Source: Bog-473 sp963843365
Lineage (GTDB): Bacteria; Actinomycetota; Acidimicrobiia; Acidimicrobiales; RAAP-2
Direction of reading: 5' to 3'
NCBI GenBank assembly: GCA_963843365.1
Contig: CAWJKG010000003.1
Location: 930,001 to 994,000 of the forward strand
DNA length: 64,000 nt
The notes under the pieces: model-generated
Told to the model about the DNA's origin: nothing
What the model saw: the letters and a program-made list of their open reading frames with translations, nothing else
Databases searched by the model: none
Part shown: piece by piece, positions 16,888 through 26,296 of the stretch
Layout: each line of letters starts with the position of its first letter
Numbering within the stretch: the stretch's first letter is position 1
Translations under genes and position numbers: made by a program

Positions 16888-17840
16888 GCGGCGGCGCAGG
16901 TCCGAGCGGCGGCGGGGAGACCATATCCACAGAGGTCCCGGCCCTCTTGGGGGGCGTACGCGTGGATCGGGGTGTCGCCATGGTGGCGGACGTGTCACGG
17001 GGTGTGGCGGCCCAGCTCATCGCCGAGGGCCGTGTGTGCGTCGATGGGTCGCCCGTCTCCATCGGCCGGGAGGTCCTGCGCGAGGGAGCCACGCTGACCA
17101 TTTCGCTGCCCCCGCGCGGAACGGAGGGGGTGCGGCCTGAGCCCGGGGTCCTCTTCGAAGTCGTCTACGCCGACGAGGAGGTGGCGGTGGTGGACAAGCC
17201 GGCGGGTCTGGTGGTCCACCCGGGCGCCGGTCACGACGAGGGGACCCTCGTGGGCGGGCTTCTGGCGCGCTTTCCCGACCTGGCCGACCTGGTGGCGGCG
17301 GGCGTGTGCCCGCCCGACCGGCCCGGCATCGTGCACCGGCTCGACAAGGGGACCTCCGGCCTCCTGGCGGTGGCCCGGACGGAGGACGCCTACCGGGCCC
17401 TGGTCGATCAGCTGGCGTCCCGGACGATGGCTCGGCGCTATGTCGCCCTCGTCGCCGGCATTGTGGCCGACGACCGGGGCGAGGTGGAGGCACCGATCGG
17501 TCGTTCGACTCGCACGCCGACCAAAATGGCGGTCAGCGCGTCGGGTAAGCCGGCGCGCACTGCGTACGTCGTCCTGGAGCGACGTCCGGGCGAGGAGCCG
17601 ACGACACTGCTGGAACTTTCGCTGCAGACGGGTCGCACCCACCAGATCCGGGTGCACATGGCGGCCATCGGTCACCCGGTCGTTGGGGATGCCCGCTACG
17701 GGACTCCCGACAAGCGCCTCGGATCAGGGCGGTTCTTTCTGCACGCCTTCGAACTCGCCTTCGACCACCCGCGCACGGGGGTACGCGTCGACTTCAGGTC
17801 ACCGTTGCCCCAAGACCTCGAGGCGTATCTGTGCGCCTAG
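16884..17840 (+). CDS. rluD: 23S rRNA pseudouridine synthase, RluD family
   Basis: RluA/RluD family pseudouridine synthase. An N-terminal S4-like RNA-binding domain (about residues 22-85: VDRGVAMVADVSRGVAAQLI) is followed by the catalytic domain with HRLDKGTSGLLAVART, whose Asp near residue 154 is the nucleophile, then GRTHQIRVHMAAIGHPVVGDARYG and FLHAFELAFDHP. Length 318 residues. GTG start overlaps lspA by four bases; the lspA-rluD pair is common. RluD proper modifies helix 69 of 23S rRNA; the exact uridine here is inferred. Confidence 0.92.
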   Translation: MSGGAGPSGGGETISTEVPALLGGVRVDRGVAMVADVSRGVAAQLIAEGRVCVDGSPVSIGREVLREGATLTISLPPRGTEGVRPEPGVLFEVVYADEEVAVVDKPAGLVVHPGAGHDEGTLVGGLLARFPDLADLVAAGVCPPDRPGIVHRLDKGTSGLLAVARTEDAYRALVDQLASRTMARRYVALVAGIVADDRGEVEAPIGRSTRTPTKMAVSASGKPARTAYVVLERRPGEEPTTLLELSLQTGRTHQIRVHMAAIGHPVVGDARYGTPDKRLGSGRFFLHAFELAFDHPRTGVRVDFRSPLPQDLEAYLCA

Positions 17841-17842
17841 GT

Positions 17843-18678
17843 TCAGGCCGCCTCGTGGACGCCGACCACGTCGACATCGAACGAGAGCGCCGCCAACGCC
17901 TCCTCCTCAGCCCGGCGCACCCGCCGGACGCCCACGCCCAGCCGCTCCGCCGTCGATTGCAGGGATGCGGGCGAGTCGCCGTCGAATCCGAAGCGCAGCC
18001 TCAGGACGTCGCGCTGCAGGTCGGGCAGTCGCTCGACTGCATCGCGCACCCGGTCGTAGACCATGGTCTCCTCGACGTCCTCCACGAAGTCCGAGTCGTC
18101 GGGGGCGACCAGCTCTCCCAGGGTGGTGGACGACTCGAGCGCGGCGGGCTGGTCCAAGGATGCCGTCACACGGGCGACGTCCTCCAGTGACTCCCGCTCC
18201 TCGGCGGTGAGCCCTGTGGCCTCGTCGAGCTCGGCCACCGTGGCGCGCGGCCCAACGTGCTGGCCAGCTCCGACTTGGTCAGCTCGAGCCGCTGGATCTG
18301 CTCGCCGACCTCGAGGGGAATACGGATGGTCCGTCCGTGCTGCTGCACGGCGCGCTGCAGTGCCTGGCGAATCCACCACGTGGCGTAGGTGGAGAACCGG
18401 AAGCCCCGCTCCCAGTCGAACTTGTCCACGGCCCGCATCAGGCCGAAGGTGCCCTCCTGGACCAGATCGGCCATGTCGACCCCACGGTCCTGATACCGCC
18501 GGGCCCAGTGCACCACCAGCCGCAGATTGGCGGCCACCATCTGCTTACGCGCAGCCTCGTCGCCAGCCACCACCCGCTTGGCCAGTTCCACCTGCTGCTC
18601 GTGGTCGGGCATCGGGAATTGGTCCAGGTCACGCAACATCAGGCCCAAGGTGTCCGATGTGCTCACCGCGCTCTTCAT
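17843..18678 (-). CDS. Sigma-70 family sigma factor, group 2-like (frame broken near 18242)
   Basis: RNA polymerase sigma factor without the large N-terminal region of RpoD. Region 2 is intact (RLVVHWARRYQDRGVDMADLVQEGTFGLMRAVDKFDWERGFRFSTYATWWIRQAL, split over the recognised core-binding and -10 helices), and region 3 begins RIPLEVGEQI. The frame breaks near 18242 after ASTLGRAP and resumes TVAELDEATGL; inserting one base restores a 278-residue protein with region 3 and a somewhat degenerate region 4 (VRDAVERLPDLQRDVLRLRFG ... AERLGVGVRRVRRAEEEAL). ATG 18678 with GGAG upstream is the likely start. It ends two bases from rluD, convergent. Which regulon it serves is unknown. Confidence 0.85.
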
Positions 18679-18834
18679 CTTCGCTCCAGACGTTCTTTCG
18701 CTCACTCTCAGTCGTACGTACCCGAACGATTCCGGGATCAACCTGCCGGGTATAACCGTGCTGACCTCCGGATCATTCCATTGGGGTGTTCCGCGGAGTT
18801 GCGCCGTCTTGGGGCCCGTGCTGGTCTACGGCCC

Positions 18835-19407
18835 ATGCCCGGCCGGATGTTGCTGCTGCGACACGGGGCCACCGAGTGGTCCGAGAACGGCAGACACACG
18901 GGCCGGACGGACCTTCCTCTGCTGGACGAGGGCCTTGAGCAGGCAAGAGCCGCCGGGAACGTGCTCCGGAAGTTCGGCCCGGAGAGATTTGGGCAGGTGT
19001 TGGTCAGCCCGCTGACCCGCGCCGCTGACACCTGCGCCCTGGCCGGGTATATCGGGGAGCCCGAACCCGACCTCATGGAGTGGGACTACGGCGCCTACGA
19101 GGGATTGACCGCCAAGCAGATCCGGGAGGAGCATCCCGGCTGGACGATCTGGGACCAGGGGGTACCTGAGGGCGAGCGGCTCGCGGACGTCGGCCGGCGG
19201 GCTGACCGTGTCATCCAACGAGCCCGGTCGATCGAGGCGGACACGCTCTGTGTCGCCCACGGGCACATCTTGCGGGTCCTGACCGCACGCTGGCTCGGCC
19301 TCCCGCCGGTGGCCGGACGCCTCTTCCTCCTGCGCACCGGAGCGGTCTGCGCGCTCGGTTGGGACCTCGACTGGCCGGCCATCGAGGCGTACAACGTCCA
19401 GGCGTGA
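18835..19407 (+). CDS. Histidine phosphatase superfamily protein (phosphoglycerate-mutase-like)
   Basis: A 190-residue branch-1 histidine phosphatase. It starts MPGRMLLLRHGATEWSENGRHTG, where RHG holds the phospho-accepting His, then has SPLTRAADTCALAG, the acidic MEWDYGAYEGLT block and the second catalytic His in CVAHGHILRVL. The family covers cofactor-dependent phosphoglycerate mutases, broad-specificity acid phosphatases and the mycobacterial GpgP/Rv2419c type; sequence alone does not fix the substrate. The gene is divergent from the sigma factor, with 156 bases between starts. Confidence 0.88.
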   Translation: MPGRMLLLRHGATEWSENGRHTGRTDLPLLDEGLEQARAAGNVLRKFGPERFGQVLVSPLTRAADTCALAGYIGEPEPDLMEWDYGAYEGLTAKQIREEHPGWTIWDQGVPEGERLADVGRRADRVIQRARSIEADTLCVAHGHILRVLTARWLGLPPVAGRLFLLRTGAVCALGWDLDWPAIEAYNVQA

Positions 19408-19438
19408 GTCACCGCACTCAGCTGCCGGCGGCGCCCGG

Positions 19439-19873
19439 TCACACGCCGGCGGCCACGCCCCCCTGGGCCCTCGCCACCATGTCCGCCAGGCTGTAGGACT
19501 GCAGGTGGGTCCGGATCGTCTCTCCCACGTCGGCCCAGACGGCCAGGAGCACACATTGGCCCTCGTGGTCACAGGCCCCGTTCTCGTGGGGCTCTCCGAA
19601 GTCACCTGCCGCGATCGGCCCGTCGACGGCGGAGACGATCTGGGCCAGGGAGATCTCTTCGGGCGGGCGGGCCAGCACGTAGCCACCGCCCACGCCTCGT
19701 TTCGACCGCACCAGGCCGGCACCTTTGAGGGCGAGCAGGATCTGCTCCAGATACGGCTGGGGCAGGGCGGTCCGGACCGCAATGTCCCGAACCGAGGTGG
19801 GTGTCTCCGCTCCATGGAGGGCGAGCGAGAGCAATGCCCTGCTGGCGTAGTCACCCCGCGTGGAAACCCTCAC
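19439..19873 (-). CDS. Rrf2 family transcriptional regulator (IscR-like, two cysteines)
   Basis: A 144-residue winged-helix regulator of the Rrf2 group, which includes IscR, NsrR and RsrR. The N-terminal MRVSTRGDYASRALLSLA and the recognition segment (RDIAVRTALPQPYLEQIL) are typical; the wing reads KRGVGGGYVLARP. The iron-sulphur-binding loop here contains only two cysteines (GACDHEGQC, C-x5-C) rather than the three of IscR, so a cluster, if bound, would need another ligand. It is divergent from the phosphodiesterase gene (64 bases between starts). Targets are not evident. Confidence 0.87.
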   Translation of the reverse strand: MRVSTRGDYASRALLSLALHGAETPTSVRDIAVRTALPQPYLEQILLALKGAGLVRSKRGVGGGYVLARPPEEISLAQIVSAVDGPIAAGDFGEPHENGACDHEGQCVLLAVWADVGETIRTHLQSYSLADMVARAQGGVAAGV

Positions 19874-19937
19874 GCCACACGATCCTACCGGGCCATTCGT
19901 GGGTTGAGGGGTTGTCGGGGTCGTAGGGTGTGGCTCC

Positions 19938-21127
19938 GTGAGTGACCGCGCGGCAGCCTGGGCGACTGCATCATCGGTCCCGCAGGGGGAAGACCAGGCC
20001 GTTGACCAGCCCCAACCAGTACTTCCGGATTGGGAGGGGCCCAGCCTTCACCGTGTCGTGCCAACCCTCCTGGGGGAGCTGGCCGACCCGGGCCGTGTCG
20101 ATCTGCCGGGGTGGATCCCCGAAGCCGTGGCCGGAGCCGATCAGATCGTCCTGCTGGTCCTCGACGGTCTCGGTGCGGAGCAGCTGCGGGAACGGGCCGC
20201 CCTTGCCCCTGTCCTGGCGGGTGCTGCGGGAGGGCCCATCACCTCGGTCGCCCCCAGCACGACGGCATGCGCGTTGACGACGCTCGTCACCGGGCGGGTA
20301 CCGGCGGAGCACGGGGTGCTCGGCTACCGCGTCGCGGTCGACGGTGACGTCATGAACGTGCTCCAGTGGTCTCTCCGCGGCATCGATGCCCGCGTGTCCG
20401 TGCCGGCGCCGCTTTTCCAGCCCTACCGGTCCTTCCCCGGGCCCCTGGCCGGGTACCGGTGGTGACCCGCCAGGACTTCGGCCCCACCGGCTTCACCGCC
20501 GCGCATCTGGGCGACGTGGATCTCCATCGCTGGCACACTCCGGCGGGACTGGTCACGGCTGTCCGCGAGCTGACGGCGGGGGGAGCCCCGTTCGTGTACG
20601 CGTACTACGAGGGCATCGACAAGGTGGCCCACGCGGAAGGTCTGGGCGTGTACTACGACGACGAGTTGCGGGCCGTCGATCGGCTCGTCGGCGATGTGCT
20701 CGAGGCGCTCCCTCCCGGCTGCGTGCTCGTCGTCACGGCGGATCACGGCCAGGTCGAGGTCGGCGGTTCGGTCGAGGTGCTCGGCCCAGAGATCATGGAG
20801 GCCGTCACCCTGATCAGTGGAGAAGGTCGGTTCCGCTGGCTGCATGTCCGTCCCGGCGCGGCAGACGACGTGGCCGCGACTGCACGCGCCCTGCACGGGG
20901 ATGTCGCCTGGGTCACGACAAGGGAGCAGATCATCGCCGACTGCTGGTTGGGCGGGGTGCCTTCGCCGGAGGTCTCGGCTCGCCTGGGCGACGTGGCGCT
21001 GGTGCCGTTCGCGCCGACGGCATTCCTGGACCCCGCCGACACCGGTGAACTGCGCCTTGAGGCACGACACGGGTCCCTCACCATGGCGGAGATGTCGATC
21101 CCGCTTCTCGGTTGGCGGGTTTCGTGA
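19938..21127 (+). CDS. Alkaline-phosphatase-superfamily phosphodiesterase (frame broken near 20450)
   Basis: Type I phosphodiesterase/nucleotide pyrophosphatase family protein. The metal- and substrate-binding elements appear in order: VLLVLDGLGAEQL (first metal Asp), SVAPSTTACALTTL (nucleophile Thr), YAYYEGIDKVAHAEG, VVTADHGQVEV and EARHGSLTMAEMSIPLL. They are split over two frames: the first ends after FPGPLAG, the second resumes VPVVTRQDFGPTGFTAAHL. Adding one G to the GGG run near 20450 gives a continuous 396-residue protein. No signal peptide is visible, so it is probably cytoplasmic. Substrate unknown; homologues are widespread in actinobacteria. Confidence 0.85.
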
Positions 21128-21218
21128 GGGGCCACTCGCCGGTGGCAACATGGGCCGGGCACCTCGTCGGCGCGCGCCGGCGGGCTGAAGAGACCATCGG
21201 ATAGAGACGGAAGGCACC

Positions 21219-21753
21219 ATGGCTGACGCGACGAACGAGAATGCGACGGGAGACGGGGCATCTGAACGGTGCATCCGGGGACGGTGCAGTCAGGGTGGTC
21301 GCGCCCGACGAGGTCCTGGCGGGCGGCAGCCGGGACGAGACGGGGGAGGAGCGCCAGACCGAGGCGGTGAACGAGCCGGCCAAGGTGCTGCGGATCGGTT
21401 CCATGGTCAAGACGCTGCTCGACGAGGTGCGGTCCGCGCCGCTGGACGAGAAGAGCCGGGTGCGGTTGCGCGAGATCTATGAGCAATCCATCCGGGACCT
21501 CTCGGAGGTGCTCTCCCCGGACCTGGTCGCCGAGCTCGAGCGGATGGCACCCCCGTTCGGGAACGACGCGCCGAGCGACGCCGAGCTCCGCATCGCCCAG
21601 GCTCAGTTGGTCGGGTGGCTCGAGGGCCTCTTCCACGGCATTCAGGCAACGCTCATGTCGCAGCAGATGGCCGCCAGGGCGCAGCTCGAGGAGATGCGGC
21701 AGCGGGGGCTGCCCTCGGCGGGCGAGTCCGGGCGCACCGGCGCCTACCTCTGA
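21219..21753 (+). CDS. bpa: Bacterial proteasome activator PafE/Bpa (probable frame break at 21255-21258)
   Basis: ATP-independent ring activator of the 20S proteasome. The core (about residues 45-150) is unmistakable: PAKVLRIGSMVKTLLDEV, SPDLVAELERM, PSDAELRIAQAQLVGWLEG and LFHGIQATLMSQQMAARAQ. The C-terminus, GAYL, corresponds to the GQYL tail that docks into the 20S alpha ring. ATG 21219 has the good site GGAAGG but its frame diverges after about 13 residues; removing one G from the GGGG run at 21255-21258 joins it to the core and gives 177 residues. Otherwise the frame would have to start at ATG 21241, which lacks a site. No proteasome core genes are in the window. Confidence 0.9.
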
Positions 21754-21860
21754 GGGCATGGGCGTCCAGCGGTCAATCGCCTCGGCACTACCGCAGGGTA
21801 GATTGCTGAGTCCGGAGCGAATGACACCGGTGTAAGTACCACAGGACGAAGGGAGGGCCG

Positions 21861-24800
21861 GTGTCGGAGCGGTCGTTTACGCATCTGCACACGCACACCG
21901 AGTTCTCCATGCTGGACGGCGCGGCGCGGGTAGGGGACCTGGTCGCCGCCGCGGTGGCGGACGGTCAACCGGCACTCGGCATCACCGACCACGGCAACAT
22001 GTACGGCGTCCTCGACTTCTACAAGGCGTGCCGCGACCAGGGGGTCGTCCCCATCATCGGCACGGAGTCCTACATGGCGGGGGAGTCACGGCTGGAGCGC
22101 CCTGTCCGCCGGGGCCGGGTCGACGACACCGGAGGCGACGTCGACGGCGGGCAGAAGCTCTACTACCACCTCACCCTCCTGGCCGAGACGGTCGAGGGCT
22201 ATCGCAACCTCATGCAACTCTCCTCGGCGGCATATCTGGAGGGCTACTACTACAAGCCACGAGTCGACTGGGAGCTGCTGGAACGCCACGCCTCCGGATT
22301 GATCGCGACCACGGGATGCCTCGGCGGTGTCGTGCTCCAGGCCCTTTTGGCGGGCGACGTTGAAGGAGCCGAGAAAAAGGCGGCTCGACTGCAGGACATC
22401 TTCGGCAGAGACAACCTCTTCGTCGAGATCCAAGACCACGGCATCGCCGACCAGCACCGCACGAACCCCCAGCTGATTGAGATCGCCCGCCGGCTCAATG
22501 CGCCGCTGCTGGCCACCAACGACAGCCACTACACCCACCGCGAGGACGCGGTGGCGCACGACGCCCTGCTCTGCGTGCAGACGGGAGCCCTGATCTCAGA
22601 CACAAACCGGTTCAAGTTCGAGGGGACCGAGCACTACCTGAAGACCGCAGCCGAAATGCGCCATCTGTTCCGGGACGTCCCCGAGGCGTGCGACAACACG
22701 CTGCTCATAGCCGAGCGCGCCGACGTGCAGATCGAGCTCGGGAAGCCGAGCCTGCCGGAGTTCCCCGTTCCCGACCACTTCAGCGGTGAGACGTACGAGG
22801 AGCGTGCGCTGGCCTACCTCCGTGACCTCACCTTCGAGGGCGCCAAGGAGCGCTACGGGGCCTCACTGCCGGCCGAGGTCGTGGAGCGGCTCGACTACGA
22901 GTTACGCGTCATCGGGAACATGGGATTCGCCGCCTACTTCCTCGTCGTGTGGGATCTCATCCGCTTTGCCCGCGAGTCGAACATCCGTGTCGGTCCGGGG
23001 CGGGGTTCGGCCGCCGGCTGCTGCGTGGCCTACTGCCTCAAGATCGTCGACCTCGACCCGATCAGGTACGACCTGCTGTTCGAGCGCTTCCTCAACCCGG
23101 GCCGCAAGCAGATGCCCGATATCGACATGGACTTCGACGAGCGCTACAGAGCCGACGTCATGCGGTACGCGGCGGAGAAGTACGGCAGCGACCGCGTGGC
23201 GCAGGTCATCACGTTCTCGACGATCAAGGCCCGGGCCGCCGTGCGCGACGCGGCGCGGGTGCTGGGAAAGCCGTACAGCGTCGGCGACCGGATCGCCAAG
23301 TTGATGCCGCCCCTGGTCATGGGCCGCGACACCCCCCTGCACGCGTGCATCACCAAGACGGACGGCCATGAGGAGGGGTACACGGCCGCCTCGGAGCTGC
23401 GAGCCATGCGTGACGCCGACCCGGACGCCAAGGAGGTGATCGAGGTCGCACTGGGGCTCGAGGGACTCCGTCGCCAAGACGGCATCCACGCGGCCGCGGT
23501 GGTGATCTCCCGTGATCCCCTGACCGACTACCTGCCCATTCAGCGCAAGCCCGGCGCGGGCGAGAACCCCGAGGACGCGCCGATCGTCACCCAGTATGAA
23601 ATGCACGGGGTCGAGGACCTCGGGCTGCTCAAGATGGATTTCCTCGGGCTGCGGAACCTCTCCGTCATGGAGCGTGCGCTCGACCTCATCGAAGCCGAGA
23701 CGGGGGAGCGACCCGACATCGACGCCGTCAACCTGGACGACGAGCCGACGCTCGAGATGCTGCGGCGCGCCGAGTCGATCGGCGTGTTCCAGCTCGAGGG
23801 CGCTGCCATGCGCCAGACCCTGCGCGCCTTGGCGCCCACGAGCTTCGACGACGTCGCGGCGCTCGTCGCCCTCTACCGGCCCGGACCCATGGCCGCCAAC
23901 ATGCACAGGGACTACCCGGAGCTCAAGAACGGGCGCAAGGAGCTCACCTATCTCCACCCCGACATCGAGCCCATCCTCAAGGACACCTACGGGCTGATGC
24001 TCTACCAGGAGTCGGTGATGCGGGTCGCCCAGAAGTTCGCGGGCTACAGCCTCGAAGAAGCCGACAACCTGCGGAAGGCCTGCGGCAAGAAGATCCGGAA
24101 ACTGATCGCCGCGGAGCGCGAGAAGTTCATCGCCGGGTGCGTGACCGAGGGCTACGGCGCGGAACTGGGGACGCAGCTCTTCGACATCATCGAGCCCTTC
24201 GCCGACTACGCGTTCAACAAGTCCCACTCGTACGGCTACGGCCTCGTGGCGTATCAGACGGCATGGCTGAAGGCCCATTACCCCGTCGAGTACATGTCCG
24301 CCTTGTTGACCTCGGTGAAGGACAACAAGGACAAGACGGCCGTCTATCTCGCTGAGTGCCGTTCCATGGGTATCGACGTGCTGGTGCCCGACGTGAACCG
24401 CTCGGTGGCCGAGTTCGCTCCGGACCGGGGAGCGGGCAGCGGGGAACCCGGTGGCACGTCGCCTGCCATCGTCTTCGGCCTGGCTGCGGTGCGCAACGTC
24501 GGCGAAAGCCTGGTCGACCGGATCGTGGCCGAGCGGAACGCGCACGGTCCATTCGAGGACATCTTCGATTTCTGCGCCCGGGTGGACCCGGTGGTCCTGA
24601 ACAAGCGGACCATGGAGTCCCTGGTGAAGGGGGGCGCCTTCGATTCGCTGGGCCACCCGCGCCAGGGGCTGCAACTCGTCCTGGAGTCGGTGGTGGATCG
24701 CGCGCTCGAGCGACGCAAGGAGCGGGATCTGGGCATCACCTCCCTCTTCGCCGCGTTCGAGGACGAACAGACCGACCCCGGGTGGGGTGGGACCAAGGTG

Positions 24801-25448
24801 GCCATTCCCGACACCGAGTTCGACAAGGCGCAGCGGCTTGCCTTCGAGAAGGAGATGTTGGGCCTCTACGTGAGCGACCACCCGCTCATGGGGTACGAGG
24901 CGGCGATGGCGCGCCACACCGACTGCACGCTGTCGGACATGCGGGAGGAGGACGCCGTGGTGGGGGACCGTGCTCCCGTCCGCTCCGTCGGGGGCGTGGT
25001 GACCGACCTGCGGCGCTCCTACACGAAGAAGGGCGATCTGATGGCCCGCTTCGTCCTGGAAGACCTGCAGGCGGCCATGGAGGTCTTCGTCTTCCCCAAG
25101 ACCATGGCCGAGTACGGCGCCATGATCGAGAACGACGCCATCCTGGTCGTGCGGGGCCGGCTCGATACCCGTGAGGAGGAGCCGAAGATCGTCTGCATGG
25201 AGGTCTCCCGACCGATCCTGGACCGGGGCCTGGAGGACCTTCACATCACGTTGCCGCTCGGGGTGCTCACCGATGCCAAGGTCGACGGGTTGAAGGACGT
25301 GCTGAGCGGCCATCCGGGCCCATCGCCCGTCCTCCTCCATGTGGGTGCGAAGGTGCTCCGCCTGCCCCCGGAGTTCAACGTCGACTGTCGCAACGGGCTG
25401 GTCGGCGAGCTCAAACGGCTGCTCGGCCAGAGCGCAGTCCTTTCCTGA
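21861..25448 (+). CDS. dnaE: DNA polymerase III alpha subunit DnaE
   Basis: Replicative polymerase catalytic subunit, 1195 residues. An N-terminal PHP domain (FTHLHTHTEFSMLDGAA, GITDHGNMYG) is followed by the palm with the catalytic Asp pair in PDIDMDFDERYR, SAAGCCVAYCLK, the fingers (GIHAAAVVIS, LYRPGPM), tau/helix-hairpin regions (FNKSHSYGYGLVAYQTAWLKAHYP) and the C-terminal OB fold near residue 1030 (GGVVTDLRRSYTKKGDLMARF). The PHP histidines are retained, suggesting an intrinsic proofreading exonuclease as in mycobacterial DnaE1. GTG 21861 follows GAAGGGAGG. Confidence 0.97.
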   Translation: MSERSFTHLHTHTEFSMLDGAARVGDLVAAAVADGQPALGITDHGNMYGVLDFYKACRDQGVVPIIGTESYMAGESRLERPVRRGRVDDTGGDVDGGQKLYYHLTLLAETVEGYRNLMQLSSAAYLEGYYYKPRVDWELLERHASGLIATTGCLGGVVLQALLAGDVEGAEKKAARLQDIFGRDNLFVEIQDHGIADQHRTNPQLIEIARRLNAPLLATNDSHYTHREDAVAHDALLCVQTGALISDTNRFKFEGTEHYLKTAAEMRHLFRDVPEACDNTLLIAERADVQIELGKPSLPEFPVPDHFSGETYEERALAYLRDLTFEGAKERYGASLPAEVVERLDYELRVIGNMGFAAYFLVVWDLIRFARESNIRVGPGRGSAAGCCVAYCLKIVDLDPIRYDLLFERFLNPGRKQMPDIDMDFDERYRADVMRYAAEKYGSDRVAQVITFSTIKARAAVRDAARVLGKPYSVGDRIAKLMPPLVMGRDTPLHACITKTDGHEEGYTAASELRAMRDADPDAKEVIEVALGLEGLRRQDGIHAAAVVISRDPLTDYLPIQRKPGAGENPEDAPIVTQYEMHGVEDLGLLKMDFLGLRNLSVMERALDLIEAETGERPDIDAVNLDDEPTLEMLRRAESIGVFQLEGAAMRQTLRALAPTSFDDVAALVALYRPGPMAANMHRDYPELKNGRKELTYLHPDIEPILKDTYGLMLYQESVMRVAQKFAGYSLEEADNLRKACGKKIRKLIAAEREKFIAGCVTEGYGAELGTQLFDIIEPFADYAFNKSHSYGYGLVAYQTAWLKAHYPVEYMSALLTSVKDNKDKTAVYLAECRSMGIDVLVPDVNRSVAEFAPDRGAGSGEPGGTSPAIVFGLAAVRNVGESLVDRIVAERNAHGPFEDIFDFCARVDPVVLNKRTMESLVKGGAFDSLGHPRQGLQLVLESVVDRALERRKERDLGITSLFAAFEDEQTDPGWGGTKVAIPDTEFDKAQRLAFEKEMLGLYVSDHPLMGYEAAMARHTDCTLSDMREEDAVVGDRAPVRSVGGVVTDLRRSYTKKGDLMARFVLEDLQAAMEVFVFPKTMAEYGAMIENDAILVVRGRLDTREEEPKIVCMEVSRPILDRGLEDLHITLPLGVLTDAKVDGLKDVLSGHPGPSPVLLHVGAKVLRLPPEFNVDCRNGLVGELKRLLGQSAVLS

Positions 25449-25576
25449 GCCGGGGTGACAGCAGCGTCAGAAATGGGGTCTGAACAGGCGTGATGTGGGT
25501 GCCGCTCGACCGTTGCCCCATCCTCGAGCGAGCTCCCGGTTGGGAACGCGACGAAGACACCCAGTAGACTGACCTC

Positions 25577-26248
25577 ATGCCGATCGTAGTGAGCACCAAG
25601 GATTGCACTGCGCTCAGCGACGCTGAGCTCGTCGAAATGGCGGATCTTTGTGCGGACCGGCCGCCCGGTTTCGACATCGGATATCTCTCCAAAGAGCGTG
25701 AATCCTGGGTGCTCATCACCCAGGCCCGGGAGGGGAACAAACTTCGGGGCTACTCGTTCTGCACCCTCGAGCGCATCGGGGGAACACCTTCGCTGCTCGT
25801 CGGCCTGGCGCTGGTGGACCGCACAGCGCGGGCGGAAGCCGCCCTCAAGGGGATCATGGCCGACCAGTACCGTCGGGCCCTGCTCGCCTTTCCCGACGAG
25901 GACGTCCTTCTGGGCACCCGCCTCCTGACGCCCGAAGGATTCCGTGCCTTCAACGGGCTGCAGGATGTCGTGCCCTTCCCGGGCCACAAGAGCTCGGGCG
26001 AGGAGCGTGCCTGGGCGCGCCGCCTGTCGAAGCGCTTCGGGTGTGAGAGCCGGCTGGACGACCGCACCTTCGTCCTCAAGGGCGACGGTTCCGTGGCCGG
26101 GGGCCTGGACTTCTTCGCCCCCAAGGTCAAGATCCCCGAAGGGGTCGAGACGCACTTTGCCAGCTTCAAGGCCGACCGGGGTGACCGTCTGGTGGCGTTC
26201 GGCTGGGCCATGGCCGAGGACCTGGCCGGGGGCAAGCTCGGCCGCTGA
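25577..26248 (+). CDS. Conserved hypothetical protein (unknown)
   Basis: A 223-residue soluble protein I do not recognise. It starts at an ATG without a strong site and has no signal peptide or membrane span. The middle has alternating strand/helix character (SWVLITQAREGNKLRGYSF, LLVGLALVDR) that resembles an acyltransferase-like (GNAT) fold, but I see no acetyl-CoA loop. The C-terminal half is rich in charged residues and ends with a short GKLGR. Codon use matches its neighbours. It stands alone after dnaE, convergent with the next gene. Confidence 0.75.
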   Translation: MPIVVSTKDCTALSDAELVEMADLCADRPPGFDIGYLSKERESWVLITQAREGNKLRGYSFCTLERIGGTPSLLVGLALVDRTARAEAALKGIMADQYRRALLAFPDEDVLLGTRLLTPEGFRAFNGLQDVVPFPGHKSSGEERAWARRLSKRFGCESRLDDRTFVLKGDGSVAGGLDFFAPKVKIPEGVETHFASFKADRGDRLVAFGWAMAEDLAGGKLGR

Positions 26249-26274
26249 GGCCGGGACCGACCCCCACGCGGCAC

Positions 26275-26288
26275 CCCGCTCGAGCGGG
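26275..26288. terminator. Palindrome between convergent genes, possible weak bidirectional terminator
   Basis: The 14-base perfect palindrome CCCGCTCGAGCGGG lies in the 48-base gap between the convergent genes ending at 26248 and 26297. It would fold as a 5-bp G+C stem with a TCGA loop. There is no T run on either side, and such GC palindromes arise easily at this base composition, so the call is tentative. Confidence 0.25.
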
Positions 26289-26296
26289 CGCCGGCG

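Noticed and set aside
22902..25340. 812-codon minus-strand frame within dnaE
   Set aside because: Antisense shadow of DnaE with no protein-like motifs.
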